Origin: Massilia sp. METH4
Lineage (GTDB): Bacteria; Pseudomonadota; Gammaproteobacteria; Burkholderiales; Burkholderiaceae_D
Reading direction: 5' to 3'
Length of the DNA stretch: 64,000 bases
Assembly: GCF_037094685.1 (NCBI RefSeq)
Contig: NZ_CP146614.1
Span: forward strand, 4,092,001-4,156,000
How positions within the stretch are numbered: the first letter of the stretch is position 1; each line of letters starts with the position of its first letter. This document shows positions 32,471-41,106 of this stretch, piece after piece. The notes under the pieces were generated by a model. It was not told the DNA's origin. It made no database searches and saw nothing but the letters and a program-made list of their open reading frames with translations. Made by a program: the position numbers and the translations under genes.

Positions 32471-32476
32471 TATAAT
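32471..32476 (+). promoter_or_regulatory. –10 element close to the LysR start codon
   Basis: A perfect TATAAT ends 7 bases before the ATG at 32484, and no ribosome binding site separates them. Transcription from this element would begin at or next to the start codon, giving a leaderless message. No good –35 is seen. Confidence 0.45.
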
Positions 32477-32483
32477 CCCGGCC

Positions 32484-33365
32484 ATGGATATCAACTCCGA
32501 CGACCTCCTGACCTTCGTGACCGTGATCGACAGCGGCTCGCTGAGTGCCGCCGCGGTGCACCTCGGCCAGACCACGTCGGGCGTCAGCCGTGCATTGGCG
32601 CGCCTGGAAGACAAGCTGCAGACGTCCCTGCTCACGCGTACCACGCGGCGCATGGAATTGACCGAGGAAGGGCAGCTGTTCCTCGAGCGCGCGCGGCGCA
32701 TCCTGGCATCGATCGAGGAAGTGGAAGAATGCATCCGCATCCGCCGGCAGCAACCGGCGGGGCGCCTGTGCGTGGATGCGGCATCGCCTTTCATGCTTCA
32801 CTGCATCGTGCCCCATGTGGCCGAGTTCCGTGCGCTGTATCCGGAGATCCGGCTGGAACTCACGTCCAACGACCGCATCGCCGACCTGATCGAGCATCGC
32901 ACCGATATCGCGATTCGCATCGGCACGCTCAACGACTCCACGCTGCACGCCCGGCCGCTCACGTCCAGTCCCCTGCACATCCTTGCCAGCCCTGCCTACC
33001 TCGCGCGGCATGGCGCGCCGGCCGCGCCCGAGGACCTGGCGCGCCATGCGCTGCTCGGCTTCGTGCAGTACGAACAGGGCAATGTCTGGCCGCTGCGCCA
33101 TGCCGCGGGCGACAGCCTTGTCGTCGCGCCGGCCCTGGCCGCTTCGTCCGGCGAAACATTGCGCCAGCTCGCCCTGGCCGGCGACGGCATCGCCTGCCTC
33201 GCCGACTTCATGACCCGCGCCGACATCGGCGCCGGGCGCCTCGTGCCGCTGCTGGCAGCATTCAATACCGGCTACCGCCAGCAGATCCATGCCGTCTATT
33301 ACCGCAACACGCAGCTGGCCCAGCGCATCAGCTGCTTCCTTGAATTCTTCCAGCAAAAGCTTTGA
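32484..33365 (+). CDS. LysR-family transcriptional regulator
   Basis: This 293-residue protein has the N-terminal winged helix-turn-helix (SLSAAAVHLGQTTSGVSRALARLE, about residues 17–40) and a LysR substrate-binding domain (about 88–290). It resembles the large DsdC/AaeR-like group that acts on nearby or distant aromatic or transport genes, but no clear target is adjacent. The start at MDINSDDLL is the family N-terminus; longer frames upstream are not supported. The ATG probably lies at the transcript end (see 32471–32476). Confidence 0.88.
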   Translation: MDINSDDLLTFVTVIDSGSLSAAAVHLGQTTSGVSRALARLEDKLQTSLLTRTTRRMELTEEGQLFLERARRILASIEEVEECIRIRRQQPAGRLCVDAASPFMLHCIVPHVAEFRALYPEIRLELTSNDRIADLIEHRTDIAIRIGTLNDSTLHARPLTSSPLHILASPAYLARHGAPAAPEDLARHALLGFVQYEQGNVWPLRHAAGDSLVVAPALAASSGETLRQLALAGDGIACLADFMTRADIGAGRLVPLLAAFNTGYRQQIHAVYYRNTQLAQRISCFLEFFQQKL

Positions 33366-33661
33366 GCACCGCAGCTGCGGGCACGCTCGCGCTGTAGGCG
33401 CGGTCCCACATCCACACGCGCGAAAGCGCCGCAGGAACTGTTCGCTGGCGCACGGTCGCTGCAAGGGTGCGTTAATAAGATGGAGTTGCGTGATTGATGC
33501 GCGATGCAACGATCAGGATAACGAAAGCACGCCGCTCGTCCGCAGGCAAGCCGGTCGCCTCAAGCGCCGGCACCAGAATTTTTTACCAGGCAGCGAACGC
33601 ACCGATAGCGTATTGGCAGATGATCGAGCGGAAGCGAGCGCGAACATGACAGGAGGTCATC

Positions 33662-33820
33662 ATGATGACGACACAAACCAATCACCCCTCGAAAGAAGTG
33701 GTGCGTGAGTACCTGGAACGCCGGACCAGCGAAGTGGAACCGCCGCCGACGCCGGAAGAAATCCGGCGCCAGCTTGGCTGGGGCCTCGTGATGGACCAGA
33801 AGTACGACGGCAGATCCTGA
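33662..33820 (+). CDS. Small hypothetical protein, 52 aa
   Basis: This short frame has a strong ribosome binding site (AGGAGG, five bases before the first of two ATG codons). It encodes a soluble 52-residue protein with a charged helical start (KEVVREYLERR), a PPPTPEE linker and a short end (LGWGLVMDQK). The strong translation signal and GC-rich third positions argue that it is real. It lies 25 bases before another tiny gene. Function is unknown. Confidence 0.6.
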   Translation: MMTTQTNHPSKEVVREYLERRTSEVEPPPTPEEIRRQLGWGLVMDQKYDGRS

Positions 33821-33845
33821 ACCACAACCACCATTGGGAGAGAAC

Positions 33846-34007
33846 ATGACCAACCGTATCGGCAACAAGGACGTCGCGCAGATGCGCAGCAAGGAAGAAA
33901 AGAAACGCACGCGCGCCTTCAACAAGGCCATGGAAGCGGAAAAGCAGGCCATCGCCCGCGCCAAATACCGCAACCAGGTCAAGGGCCAGAGCGCTCCGGC
34001 CGCATAA
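33846..34007 (+). CDS. Small basic hypothetical protein, 53 aa
   Basis: This 53-residue, very charged, probably fully helical protein (MRSKEEKKRTRAFNKAMEAEK) has a basic excess. GGGAGA upstream of the ATG is a good ribosome binding site. A near-perfect terminator follows 20 bases after the stop, so together with 33662–33820 it forms a compact transcription unit. The composition suggests nucleic-acid or ribosome association; this is inference. Confidence 0.6.
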   Translation: MTNRIGNKDVAQMRSKEEKKRTRAFNKAMEAEKQAIARAKYRNQVKGQSAPAA

Positions 34008-34027
34008 GCGGTGCCCGTCTCCACAAC

Positions 34028-34062
34028 TCCCCACGGCGTTCGCGCCGTGGGGATTTTTTTTT
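34028..34062 (+). terminator. Strong terminator after the two tiny genes
   Basis: A perfect 11-bp stem (TCCCCACGGCG with its complement) capped by a TTCG tetraloop is followed by nine T's. Confidence 0.92.
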
Positions 34063-34200
34063 CTTCGGGCCGGCAGCCGGGACCCGCCGTTCGCCGATCG
34101 CTTCGCCATTCACCGGGTACGAGCCGCCACTCGCCGAAAAACGGTTTCGGTGCGCGCGCGCGCCGCGTATCGTTCCAGCATCGATCCGATGGAGGAACCT

Positions 34201-34605
34201 ATGCAAACCGAAGTGGACAGGGCACGGCTGAAACTGCGCCGGCAGGTGATCTGGGGGCTGACGCTGGTGGCATTCGGCCTGGCTTACCTCATCAACCGGG
34301 ACGACCATGAGACCGTGGCGCGCCTGTGGACGTACTGGCCGCTGGTGCTGGTCGCATTCGGCATCGGCAACATGCTGCCGCCGTTTGACGGCCGGCGTTT
34401 CGTCGACGGCCTGTCGCAGGTGCTGTTCGGCGCCTGGTTCTACGCCACCTTCGAGGGCCTGTGGGGCCTGACCTTCCAGAACAGCTGGCCATTGCTTATC
34501 ATCGTGGCCGGCGCCGGCATGGTGTTGCAGCCGCTGGCGTCGCGTTATTTTGAACGAAAGGCCGGCGGGCAAACGACTCAACAGAGCACGAGGGAGGAGG
34601 CATGA
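34201..34605 (+). CDS. LiaF/LiaI-like membrane protein (DUF5668-type)
   Basis: Starting at 34201 (GGAGGA upstream) gives 134 residues. It has four hydrophobic segments arranged as two hairpins (about 14–33, 43–60, 72–90 and 97–113), each with the short Trp/Pro turn (YWPLVLVAFG, SWPLLIIVAG) typical of LiaF-type TM domains. The last 4 bases overlap the next gene (ATGA). It is the first gene of a four-gene operon ending in a LytTR two-component system. Confidence 0.75.
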   Translation: MQTEVDRARLKLRRQVIWGLTLVAFGLAYLINRDDHETVARLWTYWPLVLVAFGIGNMLPPFDGRRFVDGLSQVLFGAWFYATFEGLWGLTFQNSWPLLIIVAGAGMVLQPLASRYFERKAGGQTTQQSTREEA

Positions 34606-35315
34606 GCACGGAGCGGCAACACAATCCGGCGGCGCAGGTCGTCGTCGGCCTGGCGGTGATCGCGGTGGGATTGATGTTCCTGCTCGATAACCTGGGCTGG
34701 ATCCACCTGGACATGGGCGTGCAATTCTGGCCCGTCGTCCTGATCGTGGCGGGCACGCTGAAGATCACTGGCGCCCGTTCCACCAAGGGCAGGACCATCG
34801 GCGTGGCGCTGCTCGTGTTCGGTGTCGTGCTGCTGCTGAAAGGGCTCGGCATCCTGGCCATCGGCTGGAACGTGCTGGCGCCAATGGTCATGATCGGCGT
34901 GGGGGTGTTCGTCGTGGCGCGCTCCACCATGCGGCCCGACAAGCACGGCGAGCACGGCGTGCCCGTGCCGGCCGGGAAGGAAGGCGACGACGATGCCGTG
35001 TTCGCCACCGCCATCCTCGGCGTTTACAAGCGGCGCATTGCCTCGCAGCGGTTCGCGGGCGGCGAGATGACGGCGATCATGGGCGGCTGCGAGCTCGACC
35101 TGCGCGAGGCTTCCCTGTCCGGCGACGCGGTGATCCATGTCTTCGCGCTGATGGGCGGCATCACGATCCAGGTGCCGGTCGACTGGACGGTGTCGCTCGA
35201 GGGCGCGCCGATCCTGGGCGGCATCGAGGAGTCGACGCTGCGCCCGAAGGATGCCGGCAAGCGACTGATTGTGCGCGGCTACGCCATCATGGGCGGCGTG
35301 GAAATCCGCAACTGA
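34602..35315 (+). CDS. LiaF-like transmembrane sensor/regulator protein
   Basis: This 237-residue protein has an N-terminal membrane region with four segments (about 11–110) bearing the FWPVVLIVAG turn. The C-terminal soluble beta-strand domain (about 130–237, with AIMGGCELDLREA and ALMGGITIQVP repeats) is typical of the LiaF C-terminal domain. In Firmicutes LiaF inhibits the LiaRS envelope-stress system. Here it precedes a LytS-type kinase and LytTR regulator, so a similar modulating role is plausible. Its start overlaps the preceding stop. Confidence 0.8.
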   Translation: MSTERQHNPAAQVVVGLAVIAVGLMFLLDNLGWIHLDMGVQFWPVVLIVAGTLKITGARSTKGRTIGVALLVFGVVLLLKGLGILAIGWNVLAPMVMIGVGVFVVARSTMRPDKHGEHGVPVPAGKEGDDDAVFATAILGVYKRRIASQRFAGGEMTAIMGGCELDLREASLSGDAVIHVFALMGGITIQVPVDWTVSLEGAPILGGIEESTLRPKDAGKRLIVRGYAIMGGVEIRN

Positions 35316-35328
35316 TGGCGGCAAGGCT

Positions 35329-36405
35329 GTGAGCTGGCTTACCCGGGCGCGCCGCGGCGCAATGCTGTACCTGCTGGCGTGGCTGATCGCGGGCGCCGTG
35401 ATCGGCGGCGTATGCGCCGCCCTGGCCCCGGCACCGCTCGTGAACGCGCTGGTGTTCGCGATCCCCGGCACGCTGGTCTACGGCGTGGCGGCGGGCTTCT
35501 CCGCGTATTACCTGTGCCGCGCCAATCCGCTCGGCACGCGCACGACGGCGCTGGTGGTCCTCGTCCTGTGCACGGCCGCCGTGCTGGCCGCCTTCATGTG
35601 GCTGGCGGTGCTGGGCGGCTGGAACGAGCTGTGCGTGGCACTCGGCGTCTCCTGGGCCGGCATCGGGCAGACACCGCTGCTGTCGGCCTTCCTGTTCGTC
35701 CTCGGCGCCTTGCTGTATGGCTTGCTGGCGGTCGTGAACTACCTGGCCATCGAAAGCGGTCGGGCCCGCACGGCGGAGCGGCGCGAGCTGGAATCGAAGC
35801 TGATGGCGCAGGATGCCGAGTTGCGCATGCTGCGCACGCAGGTCGATCCGCACTTCCTGTTCAACAGCCTCAATTCCGTCAGCGCGCTGACGTCGCAGGA
35901 CCCGAAGGGCGCGCGCGAAATGACGCTGCGGCTGGCTGGTTTCTTCCGCCGCAGCCTGGGCCTGGCGGCGCAGCCGCGCATCACGCTGGCCCAGGAAATG
36001 GATCTGGTGCGGGACTTCCTCGCCATCGAAAAGGTGCGCTTCGGCGAGCGGCTCGTCACCGAAGAAGCGTTGGAGAAGGGCGCGCTCGATTGCCTGGTGC
36101 CGCCGATGATCATCCAGCCGCTCGTCGAGAACGCGATCAAGCACGGCATCGGCCAGTTGACCGATGGCGGGCTGGTGCTGGTGGCGGCCTGGCGCGAGAG
36201 CGGCCGGCTGAAGATCACCGTCACCAACGCGATCGATCCCGAGCTGCCCGAATGCCGCCGTGCCGGCGTCGGGCTGGCCAATGTGCGGCAGCGGCTGGCG
36301 TGCGCCTACCCGAACCAGTCGGCGCTCGAATGGAAGCGCGAAGGCGATACGTTCAGCGTCGAGATCCGCCTGCCGGCGCACACTACCGACAATGACGAAA
36401 CATAG
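35329..36405 (+). CDS. LytS/AlgZ-type sensor histidine kinase
   Basis: The GTG at 35329 (AAGG upstream, 13 bases after the preceding gene) gives 358 residues. Four or five transmembrane segments fill residues 10–140 and no large extracellular domain is seen. The His_kinase domain has His175 in QVDPHFLFNSLNSV, and a HATPase domain follows with NAIKHG and GVGLANVRQRL motifs. Its partner is the response regulator 8 bases downstream. With the two LiaF-like genes upstream it probably senses envelope state. Confidence 0.88.
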   Translation: MSWLTRARRGAMLYLLAWLIAGAVIGGVCAALAPAPLVNALVFAIPGTLVYGVAAGFSAYYLCRANPLGTRTTALVVLVLCTAAVLAAFMWLAVLGGWNELCVALGVSWAGIGQTPLLSAFLFVLGALLYGLLAVVNYLAIESGRARTAERRELESKLMAQDAELRMLRTQVDPHFLFNSLNSVSALTSQDPKGAREMTLRLAGFFRRSLGLAAQPRITLAQEMDLVRDFLAIEKVRFGERLVTEEALEKGALDCLVPPMIIQPLVENAIKHGIGQLTDGGLVLVAAWRESGRLKITVTNAIDPELPECRRAGVGLANVRQRLACAYPNQSALEWKREGDTFSVEIRLPAHTTDNDET

Positions 36406-36413
36406 GAGACAGC

Positions 36414-37160
36414 ATGCGGCTGATCGTGGTGGATGACGAATCCCTGGCGCGCGGCGTGGTGCGCGAATACCTGGCCGCGCACCCCGACATCGAAGTGGTG
36501 GCCGAATGCGCGAACGGCTTCGAAGCCGTGAAGGCGATCACGGAGCTGGCGCCCGACCTGGTGCTGCTGGACATCCAGATGCCCAGGCTCGACGGCTTCG
36601 AGGTCGCCGAACTGGCGGGCGGCAAGACGCGCATCATCTTCGCCACCGCGTTCGACCAGTACGCGGTGCGCGCCTTCGAGGTCCACGCCCTCGACTACCT
36701 GCTCAAGCCCTTCAGCCAGCAGCGCTTCGACCAGGCGATTGCCCACGCCCGCGCCAGCCTCGCCAGCGCGCTGCCGCGGCAGGAAGCGGCCGTTCGCGAA
36801 GCGCTTGCGGCCCGCGACAGGCCACTTGGGCGCGTGCTGATCCGCGACGGCGCGAAGGTCCACGTGATCCCCACCGAGAAGATCGTGTTCATCGAGGCGC
36901 AGGACGATTACGTGTGCATTCACGCCGACGGCAAGGCGTGGCTGAAGAACCAGGCGCTGGGCGAGCTGGAGTCACAGCTTGCATCCCAGCTCGAGGCGGG
37001 ACGCTTCCTGCGCATCCACCGTTCCTACCTCGTCAACGTGGATCACGTGGCGCGCATCGAACCGGCCGGCAGGGACAGCCACGCGGCCATCCTCGGCGAC
37101 GGCACGAAGCTGCCGATCAGCCGCAGCGGGTACCAGAAGATCAGGGCGGTGATGCAGTAG
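36414..37160 (+). CDS. LytTR-family response regulator (AlgR/LytR type)
   Basis: This 248-residue protein has an N-terminal receiver domain with phospho-acceptor Asp53 (LLDIQMP) and the conserved Lys in LLKPFS near residue 101. A LytTR DNA-binding domain spans about 140–245 (FIEAQDDYVCIH, LRIHRSYLVN). It is cotranscribed with the LytS-type kinase. It converges with the helicase gene, whose stop lies 3 bases beyond. Confidence 0.9.
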   Translation: MRLIVVDDESLARGVVREYLAAHPDIEVVAECANGFEAVKAITELAPDLVLLDIQMPRLDGFEVAELAGGKTRIIFATAFDQYAVRAFEVHALDYLLKPFSQQRFDQAIAHARASLASALPRQEAAVREALAARDRPLGRVLIRDGAKVHVIPTEKIVFIEAQDDYVCIHADGKAWLKNQALGELESQLASQLEAGRFLRIHRSYLVNVDHVARIEPAGRDSHAAILGDGTKLPISRSGYQKIRAVMQ

Positions 37161-37163
37161 TCT

Positions 37164-39452
37164 TCAGCTTGGCACATGCCACCACGCCGGCAGCAGGGCA
37201 CGGATGTCCGGCCGTGCGAAGCGGTCGTCGATCAGGTGGACGGTGCCCGTATCGCTGGTGGTTCGGATCACGCGGCCGGCCGCCTGCACCACCTTCTGCA
37301 TGCCGGGATACAGGTAGGTGTAATCGTACCCGGCGCCGAAGATGGCTTGCATGCGCTCGCGGATGCGTTCGTTGACGGGATTGAGTTGCGGCAGCCCCAG
37401 CGTGGCGATGAAGGCGCCGATCAGCCGCGCGCCGGGCAGGTCGATGCCCTCGCCGAAGGCGCCGCCCAGCACGGCGAAGCCGATGCCCTGGCCCGTCTCG
37501 GTGAAGCGGGCCAGGAAGGCATCGCGCTCCGCCTCGCCCATGCGGCGCGGCTGGCGCCACACGGTCACGTGCGGGTGCTCGCGCTCGAACAGGTCGGCCG
37601 CCTTGTCCATGTAGTCGAAGCTGCTGAAGAAGGCCAGGTAGTTGCCGGGCTGCCGGTCGTACTGCTCGCCCATCAGGCGCGCGATCGGCGCCAGCGAGCG
37701 GTCGCGGTGCTGGTAGCGCGTGGAGATGTGGCCGGCGATGTGCACCGTCAGCTGCGCCGCCTGGAATGGCGAGGCGACGTCGACCCAGGCCGTGTCGGGC
37801 GGCATGCCCAGCGTGTCGCTGTAGTAGTTCCACGGGCTCAGCGTGGCTGAGAACAGCGCCGTGGTGCGCGCCGCGGCGAAGCGCGGCTGCAGGAAGGGCG
37901 CCGGCACGATATTGCGCAGGCACAGCACCGAGTCCACGCGGGTACCGCCGCCGGCGCCCTTGTTGGCGATCGTCACATCGAACACGGAGTGCTCGCCGAA
38001 GCTCTCGCCCAGCCGCGCGAAGTGCAGTACGGCGAAATAGAAATCGAGGATGTCGGCATCGAACCACGCCGCGTTCTCCGCCATGTAGTCGCCGATGTCG
38101 GTGGCCGCCGTCTGCAGCGCGTTGACGAGCTTTTCCGGCAGCGCGTCGTAGGCCTGGTAGTCGCCTTCCTGTTCCTTCTCGAGCGCGGACCATTGCCGGT
38201 GCACGCGGTCCAGCGCCTTCTTCAGCGCGGCGGGCGCGGTCTTGCGCAGCAGCCGCAATCGGGCGTGCTCCAGCTCCGCCGAGTACATCTTGCGCGTGCG
38301 CGACACCATATTGTGCGCCTCGTCGGCCAGCACGCCGATGCGCCACTCGTTCATCACGGTCAGCGAGTACAGCATGGCCGTCACGTCGAAGTAGTAGTTG
38401 TAGTCGCCCACGATCACGTCGGCCCACCGTACCAGTTCGCTTTGCAGGTAGTACGGGCACACATCGTGCGCCAGCGCCACCGCGCGCACGGCGGCGCGGT
38501 CCAGCATGGGCTGCTGCACGGCCGCGGCGCGCGCTGCAGGCAGGCGGTCATAGAAGCCCTTCGCCAGCGGGCACGATTCGCCGTGGCAAGCCTTGTCGGG
38601 ATGTTCGCAGGCGGTATTGCGCGCTGCCAGTTCCAGCGTGCGCAGCGGCAGCAGCGGGGCGCTGTCCTTGATCGCCTCGGCGGCATCGAGCGCCATGCGC
38701 CGGCCCGACGTTTTCGCGGCCAGGAAAAAGATCTTGTCGAGGCCGTGCGCGGCGGCCGCCTTCAGCAGCGGGAACAGGCTGCCGATGCTCTTGCCGATGC
38801 CGGTCGGCGCCTGGGCCAGCAGCGCGCAGGAGCGGGCACTGGCCTTGTACATCGCCTCGGCCAGTTCGCGCTGGCCCGGCCGGAAGTCGGCATGGGGAAA
38901 ACGCAGCGCGCGCAGTTGTTCGTCGCGCAGCGCGCGGTGGGCGAGCTCCATCTCGGCCCACGCCACGAACAGCGTGCATTGCGCCTCGAAATAAGCCTGC
39001 AGGGAAGCCGCATCGTGTTCCTCGACGAGGTGAGTCTCCTTCTGGGAGCCGATGTCGTAGTACACCAGTGCCAGCCGCAACGACGGCAGGCCGCGCGCGG
39101 CGCACAGCAGGTGGCCATACACCTTCACCTGCGCCCAGTGCAGGGCGCGATGGTTGCCGGGCATGCGATCGAGCTCGCCCCGGAAGGTCTTGATTTCCTC
39201 GAGCTGGTTGCGCTTCGGGTCATAGCCGTCGGCACGCCCGCGCACGAGGAGCGGGCCGAAGGTGCCGGACAGGGCGATTTCCTTTTCGTAGTCGTCGTCG
39301 CGCCGCGCGGTGACCACGGCATGGCCGGCGATGCCTTCCTGGGCGGTGGGCGAGGGCGTGAAGCGCAGGTCGAGGTCGCCCGCCTTGGCGGTGAACTCGC
39401 ACAGCGCCCGCACAGCCACCGTGTACTTCGTGTCCGTCACTGCGTCGCCCAT
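37164..39452 (-). CDS. XPD/DinG/FANCJ-like Fe-S helicase with N-terminal nuclease motif
   Basis: This 762-residue protein starts at 39452, overlapping the end of the FAN1 gene by 16 bases. Residues 1–110 carry a PD-(D/E)XK-like signature (Asp75 in RADGYD; Glu86 and Lys88 in EEIK), as in Cas4/RecB-type nucleases. The superfamily 2 helicase follows, with Walker A APTGIGKS (Lys221), four cysteines placed like an XPD 4Fe-4S cluster (Cys282, 289, 294, 332), DEAH box 377–380, and C-terminal motifs near FSATLSPW and QAAGRVIRT. It should unwind DNA 5' to 3'. The coupling to FAN1 and the shared LexA box point to SOS-induced crosslink or replication-fork repair. The role of the nuclease-like part is untested. 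Confidence 0.88.
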   Translation of the reverse strand: MGDAVTDTKYTVAVRALCEFTAKAGDLDLRFTPSPTAQEGIAGHAVVTARRDDDYEKEIALSGTFGPLLVRGRADGYDPKRNQLEEIKTFRGELDRMPGNHRALHWAQVKVYGHLLCAARGLPSLRLALVYYDIGSQKETHLVEEHDAASLQAYFEAQCTLFVAWAEMELAHRALRDEQLRALRFPHADFRPGQRELAEAMYKASARSCALLAQAPTGIGKSIGSLFPLLKAAAAHGLDKIFFLAAKTSGRRMALDAAEAIKDSAPLLPLRTLELAARNTACEHPDKACHGESCPLAKGFYDRLPAARAAAVQQPMLDRAAVRAVALAHDVCPYYLQSELVRWADVIVGDYNYYFDVTAMLYSLTVMNEWRIGVLADEAHNMVSRTRKMYSAELEHARLRLLRKTAPAALKKALDRVHRQWSALEKEQEGDYQAYDALPEKLVNALQTAATDIGDYMAENAAWFDADILDFYFAVLHFARLGESFGEHSVFDVTIANKGAGGGTRVDSVLCLRNIVPAPFLQPRFAAARTTALFSATLSPWNYYSDTLGMPPDTAWVDVASPFQAAQLTVHIAGHISTRYQHRDRSLAPIARLMGEQYDRQPGNYLAFFSSFDYMDKAADLFEREHPHVTVWRQPRRMGEAERDAFLARFTETGQGIGFAVLGGAFGEGIDLPGARLIGAFIATLGLPQLNPVNERIRERMQAIFGAGYDYTYLYPGMQKVVQAAGRVIRTTSDTGTVHLIDDRFARPDIRALLPAWWHVPS

Positions 39453-41074
39453 TGCAGGTAGCAGACGGTGACGGGCATGCGATGTTGCGCGCAGTAGTCG
39501 ATCCAGCGCAGCTGGTTGTCCTGCAGGCGGTCGCCCGGGCCCTTTACTTCGATCATGTTGTAGCGCCGCTCGGCCGGCCAGAACTGGATCAGGTCGGGAA
39601 AGCCGGTGCGGTTCGCTTTCACGTCCTGCAGGATGCGCAGGAACGACTGCTTCAGGTGGGCGGGCGGAATGCAGTGCAGCGCCAGCTCGAGCAGCGTGTC
39701 GTCCAGCGCGCCCCAGAACACGAAGGGCGACGAGATGCCGCGCTTGGCCTCCAGGTTGCGCCGGATCGTGGTCGGGTAGCTGCCGTCGTCCAGCTGCGCC
39801 AGGCAGGCGTCGAACTGGGCGGCGCGGCGGCGGTGGAAGTCGGCGCTGTGCAGGTCGGCCGGGCCGTGGTGGAACGGGTGGAAGAAGGCGCCGGGAATGG
39901 CGGCGAAGATCGCATCCCAGCACAGCAGCCCGAACAGGGAGTTGATCAGCGCGTTCTCGACATAGAACACGGGGGCTTCGTCGCGGTGCAGGTGCTCGCG
40001 CACCACGCCTTCGACCCACCATTGGCCGTCCGGATGCGGCAGCGCGAGGTCGAGCTTGGCGGGTGGCGCTGCCTTGCCGGGAGCGCTGCGCGGATGGCCC
40101 AGGCGGCGCGCCAGCCGCGGCGCCATGCGCAACAGGTGCTGGCGTTCGGCCTCGCTCTCCGGCGCCGCCATGGCCACCTGCAGGCGCTCCCAGGCGGGGC
40201 CGAAGCGTTCATCCTTTTCCAGCACGCGGATCGCCCGCGCCCGCGCGCCGGGGTAGGCGCAATCGCTGTAGACGGTGCAGGCGCCAGCCCAGTCGCGCAG
40301 TTTTTCCAGTTGCTGGCCCAGCTGGAACAGCAGCTTCTCGCGCCGGCTGGCCAGCCATTCGTTGTCCGTGCCCGGCGGCGGCACGTCGCGCAGCACGTCC
40401 AGCGGCGCCTCGCCGTTGGCGAAGCGTTCGCGGCAGGCGTGCAGTTGCAGGTAGTCGTCGATGTCGCGCCGCGTGCGGAAGCCCCGGGCAGCCTGGGAAA
40501 TCTCCACCTGCTCGAAGCGGAACACGCCGAGGTCGGACAGCACGAATTCCGTCCAGTCCTGGTGGTAGTTGCCGAAGAAGATCAGTCGCAGCCGGTCGCA
40601 CAGCGGTTTCGCCACGATGCGGTAAGCCTCGTCGCCATCGAACCAGCCCGAGAACGGCCGCTCGCCCTCGTGCCGGGCGCGCAGCGCTTCCAGCTGTGCT
40701 TCCTTGCGGGCCGAGCGCAGCGCGCCGGTCAGGGCGAACGCCTGGCACAGCTCGGGCTTTTGCAGCAGGTCGAACAATTCGTCGAGCGAGACCGGCGGAT
40801 CGACGACGATCCAGCCGGTATCGGCCAGCGGCGCGGCGGCGGCCCGGGCACAGCCGATTTCCTCGTAGACGAGCTTGGAGGCGCGGAACAATTGTCCCTT
40901 GCGCATTACCATGCGCACGAACAGTGCGCGCGCGGCCTGGGGCAGGGCGGGAAAGCGTTCGATGAAGCCGCGCTCCTCGTCGTCGAGCAGGTCGGCATAG
41001 CGTTCGCCGATCCATGCCAGCACGCGGTGGAAATTGTCCAGGTAATAAAGCGGGTTTTCCAGGACGGGTTTCAT
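39437..41074 (-). CDS. fan1: FAN1-type structure-specific nuclease (VRR-NUC)
   Basis: This 545-residue protein has about the length of the Pseudomonas FAN1 enzyme. An N-terminal helical DNA-binding region (MKPVLENPLYYLDNFHRVL…) and a TPR-like middle are followed by the VRR-NUC nuclease at the C-terminus. Its PD-(D/E)XK residues are Asp494 (GFPDL), Glu509 and Lys511 (EVKGPGD). FAN1 trims flapped DNA and unhooks interstrand crosslinks. The ATG at 41074 was chosen to match the family N-terminus. A perfect LexA box lies about 50 bases upstream and the helicase gene overlaps its 3' end, so this is the first gene of an SOS operon. Confidence 0.9.
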   Translation of the reverse strand: MKPVLENPLYYLDNFHRVLAWIGERYADLLDDEERGFIERFPALPQAARALFVRMVMRKGQLFRASKLVYEEIGCARAAAAPLADTGWIVVDPPVSLDELFDLLQKPELCQAFALTGALRSARKEAQLEALRARHEGERPFSGWFDGDEAYRIVAKPLCDRLRLIFFGNYHQDWTEFVLSDLGVFRFEQVEISQAARGFRTRRDIDDYLQLHACRERFANGEAPLDVLRDVPPPGTDNEWLASRREKLLFQLGQQLEKLRDWAGACTVYSDCAYPGARARAIRVLEKDERFGPAWERLQVAMAAPESEAERQHLLRMAPRLARRLGHPRSAPGKAAPPAKLDLALPHPDGQWWVEGVVREHLHRDEAPVFYVENALINSLFGLLCWDAIFAAIPGAFFHPFHHGPADLHSADFHRRRAAQFDACLAQLDDGSYPTTIRRNLEAKRGISSPFVFWGALDDTLLELALHCIPPAHLKQSFLRILQDVKANRTGFPDLIQFWPAERRYNMIEVKGPGDRLQDNQLRWIDYCAQHRMPVTVCYLQWATQ

Positions 41075-41106
41075 TGTGGCAGGTGCAGCAGGAGGCAAAA
41101 ACAAAC

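Noticed and set aside
33366..33661. Gene between the LysR regulator and the small proteins
   Set aside because: The short frames here lack start signals and coding character; I see nothing supportable in this stretch.
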